A stretch of 64,000 nucleotides of DNA from Gammaproteobacteria bacterium (lineage in GTDB: Bacteria > Pseudomonadota > Gammaproteobacteria > Steroidobacterales > XN24), in assembly GCA_024640085.1 (NCBI GenBank), contig JAHEFR010000013.1:1-64000 (forward strand), written 5' to 3'. The notes below the pieces were generated by a model. The model saw nothing but the letters and a program-made list of their open reading frames with translations, was not told where the DNA came from and ran no database searches. Position numbers and translations under genes: made by a program. Positions 51,776 to 60,173 of this stretch are shown here, in pieces; position 1 is the stretch's first letter, and the number at the start of each line of letters is the position of its first letter.

Positions 51776-52822
51776 ATGCACAATCTGCTCCTAAGGATTC
51801 GCGGCTGGTTTTCCGGTCTCGGCAGCCGCCTGGCCGGTCTCCTGCCGGAAGCGACCGGCGTCGCGGCCCGGGTCGGCGCCGTCTTGCTCGGACTATTCAT
51901 CCTGCTGCAGATAGGGCTGGCCTGGTACTGGTCACGGGAACCCGACCCCTTCTGGGTACGCTGGGAAGCCCAGGACCACCCGGCCGTGAAGGGCTACGCC
52001 ACCACAGACACGCTGATACAGGTAGCGCGGACGCTGCTGGACAAGCCCGGCGGCTACCTCTCCAACGATATCGGGCCGCCGGGCGTATTCCTGGACAACA
52101 TCCCCAGTTGGGAATTTGGCGTGCTGGTGCAGACCCGGGACATGGCGCGGACCCTGCGCAATGACTACAGCCGATCCCAGACCCAGTCCCTGGAGGACTC
52201 GGATCTGGCGGTGGCGGACCCCGCCTTCCATTTCGACAGCGAGCGCTGGATCCTGCCGAGCACCGAGAAGAAGTACCGGCAGGCGATCCATTCTCTCGAG
52301 CGTTACCAGGCCCGGCTGGCGGACCCGTCCGATCAGGACGCCCAGTTCTTCGCCCGGGCCGACAACCTGCGGGACTGGCTCTCCATCGTCGAGAAACGGC
52401 TCGGAGATCTTTCCCAGCGGCTCAGCGCCAGTGTCGGGCAGCGACGGGTCAACACCGACCTGGCGGGGGACCCTTCCGCCGTCGGCGCCACCCCGAGGCC
52501 GGGAAACATCGAGGTCAAGACGCCGTGGCTGCAGATCGACAACGTGTTCTTCGAGGCCCGGGGCGCCGCCTGGGCACTGGCCCATTTCCTGAGGGCCGCC
52601 GAGTACGACTTCCACGACGTCCTCGAGGACAAGAACGCGAGCATCAGCCTCAGGCAGATCATCAGGGAACTCGAGGCGGCCCAGGGCCAGGTATGGAGCC
52701 CCATCATCCTCAACGGCAGCGGCTTCGGACTGACGGCCAATCACTCGCTGGTCATGGCCTCCTATCTCTCGCGGGCCAATTCGGCGGTGATCGACCTCCG
52801 GGAGTTACTGGGCGAGGGCTGA
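51776..52822 (+). CDS. DUF2333-family membrane protein
   Basis: This 348-residue protein has one N-terminal membrane helix (about 28-50). A large soluble domain carries the DUF2333 pattern WRPS-like start (WYWSREPDPFWV), GYATTDTLIQVARTLLDKPG and GGYLSNDIGPPGVFLDNIP. SWEFGVLVQTRDMARTLRND and the C-terminal AANHSLVMASYLSRANSAVI-like segment complete it. Function unknown; it is common in gammaproteobacteria. The ATG at 51776 has AGGGA eight bases upstream. Confidence 0.88.
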   Translation: MHNLLLRIRGWFSGLGSRLAGLLPEATGVAARVGAVLLGLFILLQIGLAWYWSREPDPFWVRWEAQDHPAVKGYATTDTLIQVARTLLDKPGGYLSNDIGPPGVFLDNIPSWEFGVLVQTRDMARTLRNDYSRSQTQSLEDSDLAVADPAFHFDSERWILPSTEKKYRQAIHSLERYQARLADPSDQDAQFFARADNLRDWLSIVEKRLGDLSQRLSASVGQRRVNTDLAGDPSAVGATPRPGNIEVKTPWLQIDNVFFEARGAAWALAHFLRAAEYDFHDVLEDKNASISLRQIIRELEAAQGQVWSPIILNGSGFGLTANHSLVMASYLSRANSAVIDLRELLGEG

Positions 52823-52841
52823 GTCGGGTCTCCGCGCGTGT

Positions 52842-53339
52842 TCAGAGGCCGTCCAGGTATCCCTGGATAAATTCGTATTCCGCGTCCAGCTGTTCCGCCG
52901 TGCTGTGCGCGACGAATTTCTCCAGCTTCCGGCCCACCAGCGGGATCCGGCAATCGATGTCCATCACGACCTCGTTGATGCAGCCGTCATCCGTTGGGAT
53001 CAGGGTCATGGTGCCGGTGATCAGCGCCGGGACGCCCTCCGAATTGATCTCGATCTCGTTCAGGTATTCGCCGTCCTCGCCTTCGACCCACTCCTCGTTC
53101 TGCAAGATCGTGGTCCACGAACCGAGGATCGTCTTCAGGGCGCCGGGCACGTCCAGCGGCACCTCCCGCCGGGTCTCGACGGTGAACACGCCGTCCTCGT
53201 CGCTGCTGGCCAGCACCTCCACGTTGCGCGCGCCGACGCCCCCGAACTTGTCGAGATAGAACTCGGGATCGGTAAAAACGCCGATGACGGTCTCGATCGG
53301 GTGCTCGTACTCGTGGCTGGCTTCCACTGTCGTGCTCAT
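52842..53339 (-). CDS. DUF2505 (SRPBCC-like) protein
   Basis: This 165-residue protein has the DUF2505 pattern: HEYEHPIETVIGVFTDPEF at the N-terminus, VFTVETRREVPLDVPGALK, and IDCRIPLVGRKLEKFVAHST. A final helix follows. The fold is expected to be a START-like hydrophobic pocket. No signal peptide is present, so it is cytoplasmic. Function unknown. Confidence 0.88.
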   Translation of the reverse strand: MSTTVEASHEYEHPIETVIGVFTDPEFYLDKFGGVGARNVEVLASSDEDGVFTVETRREVPLDVPGALKTILGSWTTILQNEEWVEGEDGEYLNEIEINSEGVPALITGTMTLIPTDDGCINEVVMDIDCRIPLVGRKLEKFVAHSTAEQLDAEYEFIQGYLDGL

Positions 53340-53400
53340 AGGGCTCCCTCCGGCAGGATTGGGGCTGCGGCAAGGATTATCCCCGGCCTGCGGGGTCGGC

Positions 53401-53913
53401 TCAATCCGAGATCAGCAACGTGCCCGCGGGCCCGTCCACCCTGGCCATGGCGAGTTCCGCCGCGTCCAGCCAGCCGAGGAAAGCGACCAGTTCTTGACTG
53501 TCGACCCGGTCCAGGAAAGTCATCTGGCTCTGGAATACCAGAGCCCCCCCTTCGACGCTGAATACGCCCACGTTGAGGGTGTCGTTCAGCGCCAGAGCCA
53601 ATGCAGCGAGGTCTTCGTCGCTGTGACCGGGCGCCGGCGCATAACGCCGGGTCGATACGATCCGGTCCAGCCCGGCGGTCTGGACGATAGGGGTCAGGAG
53701 GGTGGCCATGCCGCGACGATAGACGAACACGGACACCCCGTCGGATGCCTGCTCCACGGCGACGCCCGCCGTGGCCAGCAGGTCCCGGATCGAATCCGCG
53801 GCTGCCCTGTCGTCGCTGCCGGAGACCTCCCGGCCGGCATCGCGGCCCTGGACAGAAGCGCATCCGGCCAGCGCCAGCGCGACGAAAATGACAAGCAGTC
53901 GATGCAGTACCAT
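53401..53913 (-). CDS. lipoprotein with YbjN-like domain
   Basis: This 170-residue lipoprotein (MVLHRLLVIFVALALAGC) has a mature domain of strands and helices. ALALALNDTLNVGVFSVEGG with LVFQSQMTFLDRVDSQELVA and LGWLDAAELA resemble the YbjN/type III chaperone-like fold, which is used for protein or ligand binding. Assignment is by pattern only. The ATG at 53913 begins the signal; it is 50 bases from the divergent dehydrogenase gene. Confidence 0.7.
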   Translation of the reverse strand: MVLHRLLVIFVALALAGCASVQGRDAGREVSGSDDRAAADSIRDLLATAGVAVEQASDGVSVFVYRRGMATLLTPIVQTAGLDRIVSTRRYAPAPGHSDEDLAALALALNDTLNVGVFSVEGGALVFQSQMTFLDRVDSQELVAFLGWLDAAELAMARVDGPAGTLLISD

Positions 53914-53963
53914 AAGTGTTTGCCCGTGATCCGGATCCAAGCTTAACCGGATGGAGTTCGAAA

Positions 53964-54635
53964 ATGAGCACCTATCTCGTCACCGGAGCCAGCCGCGGCA
54001 TCGGGCTGGAATTCTGCCGCCAGCTGCGTGACCGGGGGGAAGACGTCATCGCCGTGTGCCGCGCTTCCACCACGGCGCTCTCCGATCTGGGCGCCGAGGT
54101 CGTCGACGGTGTGGACGTATCGGACCCGGTCGGAGTCACGTCCATGGCCACGCGCCTGCAAGGCCGTCCCATCGATGTGCTGATCAACAATGCCGGCGTC
54201 CTCAGGCGGGACCGCCTCGGGGCTCTGGGCAGCGAATCCGTGGACGACGTCCTGCTCCAGTTCAGGACCAACAGCCTGGGCCCGATCCTGGTCACCGAGG
54301 CCCTTCTTCCCAACCTGGCCGAGGGTTCCAAAGTGGGGATCGTCACCAGCAGGATGGGATCGGTCGCGGACAATACCTCCGGCGGCTATTACGGCTACCG
54401 CATGTCCAAGGCCGCCGTAAATATCGCCGGTGTATCCCTCGCCCGGGACCTGGCCGAGCGCAAGATCGCCGTCGCCCTGCTCCATCCGGGCTACGTGCGC
54501 ACGGACATGACCGGTCATGAAGGATTCTGCGACGTAGACGAAGCCGTCAGCGGCATGCTGGCGAGAATCGGCGCCCTTACCATGGAGACCACCGGCGGTT
54601 TCTGGCACGCCAACGGGGAAGCCCTGGCCTGGTAG
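53964..54635 (+). CDS. short-chain dehydrogenase/reductase
   Basis: This 223-residue SDR has the cofactor loop TGASRGIG, DVLINNAGVL, a Ser in VTSRMGS and the catalytic pair in YYGYRMSK. It resembles small sniffer-type carbonyl reductases. Substrate unknown. GGAG lies seven bases before the ATG at 53964. Confidence 0.9.
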   Translation: MSTYLVTGASRGIGLEFCRQLRDRGEDVIAVCRASTTALSDLGAEVVDGVDVSDPVGVTSMATRLQGRPIDVLINNAGVLRRDRLGALGSESVDDVLLQFRTNSLGPILVTEALLPNLAEGSKVGIVTSRMGSVADNTSGGYYGYRMSKAAVNIAGVSLARDLAERKIAVALLHPGYVRTDMTGHEGFCDVDEAVSGMLARIGALTMETTGGFWHANGEALAW

Positions 54636-54654
54636 AAGCATCACGAAACCCGCC

Positions 54655-55362
54655 TCAGAAGCCCGGCATCGCGCCCTCGTCGGCGAAGACATCGATCCCG
54701 GCCGTGGGCCGGAGGCGACCGACGGGCATGTCAACGCCGGACCGCCAGGCGGCAATCGAATCCTGCTTGCCCTCTCCCGTCACCAACAGCGCGACCTGAC
54801 GGGCCTGTCCGAGACGCTCCGCGGACAGGGTCACCCTTGCGTGGGGCGGACGGGGCCCGTGGACGGCCAGGACATCAGGAGCGTCTTCGAATTCGGCCAG
54901 CCCGTACCCGGGAAACAGGGCGGCGATGCTGCCCTCGGCACCGACCTCCAGCACCACAAGATCGAACGGGCCGACGCCATCGAGCAGGTCGGCGTACCGT
55001 CCGGCGGCGTCCTCCGGTTCCAGTCCCGCAGGTACCGGGTGGATGTTGTCCGGCGGGATCGCGCTGTGATCCAGCCAGAGATCTCTCGCTGCCGTTTCGT
55101 TGCGGTCGCGATGACCGGCAGGCAGGCAGGCCTCGTCACTGAACCAGATATGCCATCTTTCGTCGCCGGCGCCACGATCCCTCAGGCGACGGCACAGCTG
55201 CTCCAGGGCGACACCCCCTGAGATCACCAGATCGAACCGGTCGCGCTGTGTCACTGCCTCGGCCGCTGCCCCGAGCACCGCCCGTTCCGCATGGCGCATC
55301 AGGTCCCTGGGATCATGGTAGATATGCCATCGCCGGGTCTGTCCGGAATCCGCCGTCGCCAT
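54655..55362 (-). CDS. divergent 6-phosphogluconolactonase-like protein
   Basis: This 235-residue protein has the 6-phosphogluconolactonase layout: FDLVISGGVALEQLCRRL, WFSDEACLPAGHRDRNE, LVVLEVGAEGSIAALFPG and VTLSAERLGQARQVALLVTG. Key positions differ from typical enzymes. The DGHTASLFPG motif, which carries the catalytic His, reads EGSIAALFPG here, and DER reads DEA. It may have lost lactonase activity or act on another sugar phosphate. No zwf or edd gene is adjacent; the threonine synthase-like gene is 60 bases upstream on the same strand. Confidence 0.78.
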   Translation of the reverse strand: MATADSGQTRRWHIYHDPRDLMRHAERAVLGAAAEAVTQRDRFDLVISGGVALEQLCRRLRDRGAGDERWHIWFSDEACLPAGHRDRNETAARDLWLDHSAIPPDNIHPVPAGLEPEDAAGRYADLLDGVGPFDLVVLEVGAEGSIAALFPGYGLAEFEDAPDVLAVHGPRPPHARVTLSAERLGQARQVALLVTGEGKQDSIAAWRSGVDMPVGRLRPTAGIDVFADEGAMPGF

Positions 55363-55422
55363 CCCGCTGTCTCCTCATCCGTTTCAACGTACCCATGGGA
55401 TCGGTTTTCGCGCCGTCCCCGA

Positions 55423-56685
55423 TCATCGCGCCAAGGACTGCATATCGGAAAAGTACTTGTCGGCGGATCCGGTGTTAACCACCACCACCGAAACGCCGGC
55501 GGCGAGGAGCCCGGAATCCCGGAGCAGCGGCAGGGCCGCCAGGGTGGCCGCACCTTCCGGCGCCAACTGCCAGCCCCGGTCGCGGAGACATCGCCGCATG
55601 ACCTCTCCCATCGCTTCCTCGCTGACGCTGACCGCGCCGCCCCCGCTCTTCCTGAGGATCTCCAGCACCCTGAAATGTCCAACCCCCGACGGCACGTTGA
55701 GGCCCACCGCCATGGTGCTGCCGGCCTCGAGGCCGTCGGTGTCCGCCGCGCCCTGGTGGAAAGCCCGGACGATGGGCGCGGTCGCCTCGCTCTGCACCGC
55801 TATCATCCGCGGGCGCTCCGGGCCGACCACGCCCAGGGCCTCGAGTTCGGCGAAGGCCTTCCACATCCCCAGCAGTCCGGTCCCGCCGCCGGTGGGATAG
55901 ACGATCACATCGGGCAGGCGCCAGGCGTCTCCGGGCCGGGCCGGCTCGGCAATCTCCAGTCCCAGGGTCTTCTTGCCCTCGATCCGCCAGCCAGGTTCCT
56001 GGAAGGTGGCGACATTGAAATATCCTCGGGGTATCCAGTGCGTCTTGACCCGGGCGCCGGCCTCCCGGATGGTGCCCTCCACCCGTTCCATCGATACCCG
56101 CGGGTCCCTGGCGGCCAGGGCCGCGACCCGTCCCTGGATGGGCATCGGGGTATCGCCTGGCATTACCACGACGACCTCCAGGCCCGCCGCCAGCGCATAC
56201 TCCACCAGGGAGTCTCCCGCGTTGCCCTGGGTCGGCACCGCCAGCTTCCCGATGCCCAGGCGGCGGGCCATGGAGACGACTACCGCCATGCCCCGGTCCT
56301 TGAAGCTCCGGGTCGGGTTGGCGCCGAAGCCCGGCTCGGGCCAGCCCTCCTGCTTCAGGGAGAGACGGATCCCGAGGGAACGGGCCTCCGGCGCGGCGGA
56401 CAGCTCTGTCAGGGGTGTATGACCTTCCCCGAGAGTGAGGATCCATGGCCGGTCCGAGGGATCATCCATGTCCAGCGGCAGGAGCCCGCCAAACCGCCAC
56501 ATATTCGGCCGATCCGGCCGGTACCAGCCGTCCCTCCCCCTCTCGCGCTGCAAGCGATCCAGATCAAGCACCATCTGCACCGGCCGCTGATCTCGCGGGC
56601 ACAGGTTCATGATCGAATCCGGCGGGTAGATGACGCCGGAGCTGATGCCCTGAAGATGACTCACAAACCCCATGGTGGACGACAT
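55423..56685 (-). CDS. threonine synthase-like PLP enzyme
   Basis: This 420-residue fold type II PLP enzyme has MWRFGGLLPL, TLGEGHTPLTEL, the PLP lysine in NPTRSFKDRGMAVVVSMA, TQGNAGDSLVEYALAAGLEV and the phosphate-binding loop PTGGGTGLLGMWK. This pattern belongs to threonine synthases of the Thermus/archaeal type, which convert O-phosphohomoserine to threonine. The usual N-terminal zinc ribbon cysteines are missing. ATG at 56685 is the first start; ATG at 56673 is possible. It is divergent from the glycerophosphodiesterase gene. Confidence 0.82.
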   Translation of the reverse strand: MSSTMGFVSHLQGISSGVIYPPDSIMNLCPRDQRPVQMVLDLDRLQRERGRDGWYRPDRPNMWRFGGLLPLDMDDPSDRPWILTLGEGHTPLTELSAAPEARSLGIRLSLKQEGWPEPGFGANPTRSFKDRGMAVVVSMARRLGIGKLAVPTQGNAGDSLVEYALAAGLEVVVVMPGDTPMPIQGRVAALAARDPRVSMERVEGTIREAGARVKTHWIPRGYFNVATFQEPGWRIEGKKTLGLEIAEPARPGDAWRLPDVIVYPTGGGTGLLGMWKAFAELEALGVVGPERPRMIAVQSEATAPIVRAFHQGAADTDGLEAGSTMAVGLNVPSGVGHFRVLEILRKSGGGAVSVSEEAMGEVMRRCLRDRGWQLAPEGAATLAALPLLRDSGLLAAGVSVVVVNTGSADKYFSDMQSLAR

Positions 56686-56788
56686 TCTAGCCCGTACATC
56701 TCACAGGTATCTCACGCCCCTTCGCGCCTCCCCCTGTCCACCCGGCGGAGCCTCTGTCACACTGGAATCCTGTTCGAACTGGACTGCG

Positions 56789-57550
56789 ATGATGGCCGAC
56801 GCAATCCCTGATCTGATCGCTCACCGGGGCTGGGCGTCCCGTTTTCCGGAGAACACACTGGAATCCCTGGAAGCCGCCCTGGAGGTCGGGGCCCGATACC
56901 TCGAATTCGACGTCCAGTTGTCTGCCGACGACGTCCCGACCCTGTTGCACGACTCCACCCTGAGCCGGACAGCCGGAGTCGTGGGATGCGTCCACGATAT
57001 GACCTGGGATGTCCTCGCGGAAACCCGGGTCGGCGAGACCGGCCGGCTGGGGCCGGGGTTCTCTGCGGTCCGTCTTCCTTCCCTGGAGCAGGCGATGGGT
57101 CTGCTGGCTCGCTGGCCCGGCCGCCGCGCCTTCGTCGAGATCAAGACGGAGAGTCTGCAGCGGTTCGGTCTCGACCGCGTGCTGTCCCCGTGCCTGGAGG
57201 TCATGGCCCCGGCGGCGGGGCAATGCATCGTTACTTCCTACAGCGACGAACTACTCGAGCATGCAAGAAGGTTGGTCGGATCCCCTATCGCCTGGGTCCT
57301 GACGGATCATGACGAGGACACCCTGGCCCGGGCGCGGGAACTGGCGCCGGAGTACTTGTTCTGCAACGTGACCAAGCTTCCCGCCGGATCGCCCCTGGTG
57401 GCGGGTCCGTGGCGATGGGCGATCTATGAGATCACGGACCCGGCGGCCGCCGTCAGGCTCGCCAGGCGCGGCGCCGCCATGATCGAGACCATGGCGGTGG
57501 GAGAGATGCTGGAGGACCCGAGGCTAAAGAAGGCGGCCGCCGTTGACTGA
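56789..57550 (+). CDS. glycerophosphodiester phosphodiesterase
   Basis: This 253-residue cytoplasmic enzyme hydrolyses glycerophosphodiesters to glycerol 3-phosphate and an alcohol. Catalytic motifs are AHRGWASRFPENT (His), EFDVQLSADDVPTLLHD (Glu, Asp, His) and FVEIKTES. No signal peptide is present, as in UgpQ rather than GlpQ. Start codons at 56789 and 56792 are adjacent. It overlaps the next gene by 8 bases, forming an operon that oxidises the product. Confidence 0.9.
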   Translation: MMADAIPDLIAHRGWASRFPENTLESLEAALEVGARYLEFDVQLSADDVPTLLHDSTLSRTAGVVGCVHDMTWDVLAETRVGETGRLGPGFSAVRLPSLEQAMGLLARWPGRRAFVEIKTESLQRFGLDRVLSPCLEVMAPAAGQCIVTSYSDELLEHARRLVGSPIAWVLTDHDEDTLARARELAPEYLFCNVTKLPAGSPLVAGPWRWAIYEITDPAAAVRLARRGAAMIETMAVGEMLEDPRLKKAAAVD

Positions 57551-58739
57551 GCGGGTGGACCTGCTGGTCGTGGGCGGCGGGATCCACGGTGTCGGAGTGG
57601 CCCAGGCCGCTGCGGCAGCCGGCCACTCGGTCCTGCTGGTGGAGAAGACCGCGCTCGCCGCCGGCACATCCAGCCGTTCCAGCAAGCTGATCCATGGCGG
57701 GCTGCGGTACCTGGAGACTTACCAGTTCGGCGTGGTCCGGGAATGTCTGCGGGAACGCAGCATACTGCTGCGGATTGCGCCGGATCTCGTTCGCCTGGAA
57801 CCCATCCATCTGCCGATGTATCGGGACGGCAAGCGACGGCCGTGGGTGATATTCGCGGGCCTGAGTCTGTACGCCCTCCTGGCGAGATTCGGACCAGGGT
57901 CGGCGTTCTCGAGACTGAAGCCCGCTGAACTGGATCGGCTCCCGGGCCTGAAACGGGAAGGACTCCGCTGCGTTTTCCGATTCCATGACGCCCGTACCGA
58001 CGACCTGCTGCTGACCCGGGCGGTGATGTCGTCCGCCATGGACCTGGGGGCCCGGCTCTGGCAGAAAGCCGAGTGCCTGGGCCTCAGGCTGACACAGGAT
58101 GAAGTCGTGGCCAGCATCGGCCACCGGGGCGAGCAGCGCGAGATCGTGGCCCGGGTGGCGATCAACGCCGCCGGTCCCTGGGCGGCACAGATGCTTGACC
58201 GCGTGACGCCGACGGTGGGGCGGCCGGCCATCGAACTGATCCAGGGTGCTCACATCGTCCTGACCGACCCGGTTGTCGATCGCTGCTACTACCTGGAGAA
58301 CCCGCGGGACGGCCGGGGCGTGTTTGCGCTGCCGTGGCATGGCGGGACCCTGGTGGGGACCACGGAGACCCGGTTCCATGGTCATCCCGACAAGGTGTCT
58401 CCGCGAAAGTCCGAGGTCAGGTATCTCCGCCGGGTCATGACCCATTTCTTTCCCGAGCCGATGCGTTCATTTTCCGGGACCACCGGGTCGTTTGCCGGGC
58501 TCCGGGTCCTCCCGGCCAGCGGCGAGCACGCGTTCAGGCGCAGCCGGGAGACCATGTTGGCGGTGGACCGGGAGACCGGGCCGAGACTATTGACCATCCT
58601 CGGCGGTAAGCTCACCGCCTACCGGGCCACGGCGCTCAAGGTAATGGAAAGAATCGGCCATCGACTCCCGGATCGGCGGGCACGGGCCGACACGTCTGTA
58701 CTGCCCCTGAAGCCGCCGGAGAACCTGCCGGATGCCTGA
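57543..58739 (+). CDS. glycerol-3-phosphate dehydrogenase-like FAD oxidoreductase (short form)
   Basis: This 398-residue flavoprotein has the FAD loop LLVVGGGIHGVGVAQAAAAA and the GlpD signature SSRSSKLIHGGLRYLE. LLLTRAVMSSAMDLGARLW and TILGGKLTAYR also fit. It should oxidise glycerol 3-phosphate to dihydroxyacetone phosphate and pass electrons to quinone. It is about 100 residues shorter than E. coli GlpD and lacks the C-terminal cap domain. The start is TTG at 57543, overlapping the upstream stop; GTG at 57555 is an alternative. It overlaps the kinase gene by 8 bases. Confidence 0.85.
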   Translation: MTERVDLLVVGGGIHGVGVAQAAAAAGHSVLLVEKTALAAGTSSRSSKLIHGGLRYLETYQFGVVRECLRERSILLRIAPDLVRLEPIHLPMYRDGKRRPWVIFAGLSLYALLARFGPGSAFSRLKPAELDRLPGLKREGLRCVFRFHDARTDDLLLTRAVMSSAMDLGARLWQKAECLGLRLTQDEVVASIGHRGEQREIVARVAINAAGPWAAQMLDRVTPTVGRPAIELIQGAHIVLTDPVVDRCYYLENPRDGRGVFALPWHGGTLVGTTETRFHGHPDKVSPRKSEVRYLRRVMTHFFPEPMRSFSGTTGSFAGLRVLPASGEHAFRRSRETMLAVDRETGPRLLTILGGKLTAYRATALKVMERIGHRLPDRRARADTSVLPLKPPENLPDA

Positions 58740-60150
58740 GGTGTTCCTCGCCATCGACCAGGGCGGCCAGTCCACCCGGGTGATCGCCTTCGACCGGGGC
58801 GGGCAGTCCGTCGCCAGCGCCGCCGTCCCGGTGCCCACTGCTCACCCCGCACCGGCCCGGTATGAACAGGACCCCGAAGTCCTGGTGGAATCGATACACC
58901 GGGCGCTTCGACAGGCAGTCGGCGCTCTGCCGGGGGGAACCGCGGTCCGCGCGGGTCTCGCCACCCAGCGATCGTCCATCGTCTGCTGGGATCGGACCAC
59001 GGGCAGGGCCCTGACTCCGGTGCTGTCCTGGCGGGACACGAGGAACGCCGCCTGGCTGTCTTCGCTGGGCCTGGACGAAGCACGGGTGCGGGGGATCACC
59101 GGGCTGCGACCGTCGGCCCATTACGGCGCCAGCAAGCTTCGCTGGTGCCTGGACCACGCTCCGGCGGTCTCGGCCGCCCTCGGCGACGGCCGCCTGGCAT
59201 GGGGGCCCCTGGCGAGCTTCCTCGTCTTCCGTCTGACCAGAGAGAGGACGCTGGCCGCGGATCCGGTCAATGCCTCACGAACGCTGTTGATGGATCTGCG
59301 CACGGGAGACTGGTCGCGCGACATGGCCGGCCTGATGGGCCTGTCGACCGATGCCCTTCCCGCCGTCGTCCCCGAGAACTCCGCCTTCGGCACCCTCGCC
59401 GTCGACGAGCGTTCGGTGCCCCTGATCCGGTGTACCGGCGACCAGGCGGCAGCCCTGTTCTCGGACGGGCTGCCCGGCCCCTCGACGGTTTTCGTCAACG
59501 CCGGCACGGGCGCCTTCGCCTTGCAGCGGGCCGATTGGCCGAACGGCGCAAGGCGCCTTCTCACCAGCGTGATCCGGGGAGACGACGGACTCGAATTCGC
59601 CCTGGAGGGGACGGTGAATGGTGCGGGCACGGCGCTGGCGGCCGAGGCCGACGCCCTGGGCATCCAGGACTGGGCCAGGGCCGTCGAGGACATTGATACG
59701 AGCGTCGATGTGCCCATCTTCCTGAACGGCCACTCCGGCCTCGGATCGCCCTGGTGGCGGGAATCATTCAGATCCCGATATATCGGTGACGGGACACCGG
59801 CGGCCAGGATCACGGCCGTCCTCGAGAGCATCGTGTTCATGCTCACGGCCAACCTGGAGGCGATACGCGGTCGTACCGCCAGTCAGCGGGCGGTCCGGAT
59901 CAGCGGCGGTCTGAGTCTGATGGGGGGTCTGTGCCAGCGTCTGGCTGATCTTTCCGGGTTGCCGGTGACGAGGCCGGCGCAGATCGAGGCGACGGCGCGC
60001 GGACTGGCGTGGCTCGCCACCGCCCCCGGGGACGGATGGGGACCGACAGATGTGACCGATTTTCTGCCCCGCTCCGCGCCCTCCCTGCAATCCCGCTACG
60101 AGCGCTGGAGCCGCTCAATGAGCCGGGCCCTTGCCGATGATGACGTATAA
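58732..60150 (+). CDS. FGGY-family carbohydrate kinase (glycerol kinase-like)
   Basis: This 472-residue kinase has the N-terminal LAIDQGGQSTRVIAFDRGG and WDRTTGRALTPVLSWRDTR. FVNAGTGAFALQ and the C-terminal ISGGLSLMGGLCQRLADL with EATARGLAWLA complete the ATPase fold. It resembles glycerol kinase but is divergent, so another polyol may be the substrate. With the two upstream genes it forms a tightly coupled set feeding glycerol and glycerophosphodiesters into dihydroxyacetone phosphate. Confidence 0.85.
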   Translation: MPEVFLAIDQGGQSTRVIAFDRGGQSVASAAVPVPTAHPAPARYEQDPEVLVESIHRALRQAVGALPGGTAVRAGLATQRSSIVCWDRTTGRALTPVLSWRDTRNAAWLSSLGLDEARVRGITGLRPSAHYGASKLRWCLDHAPAVSAALGDGRLAWGPLASFLVFRLTRERTLAADPVNASRTLLMDLRTGDWSRDMAGLMGLSTDALPAVVPENSAFGTLAVDERSVPLIRCTGDQAAALFSDGLPGPSTVFVNAGTGAFALQRADWPNGARRLLTSVIRGDDGLEFALEGTVNGAGTALAAEADALGIQDWARAVEDIDTSVDVPIFLNGHSGLGSPWWRESFRSRYIGDGTPAARITAVLESIVFMLTANLEAIRGRTASQRAVRISGGLSLMGGLCQRLADLSGLPVTRPAQIEATARGLAWLATAPGDGWGPTDVTDFLPRSAPSLQSRYERWSRSMSRALADDDV

Positions 60151-60151
60151 T
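60146..60151 (+). promoter_or_regulatory. consensus -10 box before the ABC exporter gene
   Basis: TATAAT is a perfect -10 at the end of the kinase gene and would start transcription near 60158, 16 bases before the ATG at 60174. No good -35 is visible at 16-18 bases. Confidence 0.35.
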
Positions 60152-60173
60152 CCGCGCCCGCTGATTCAAGCCC

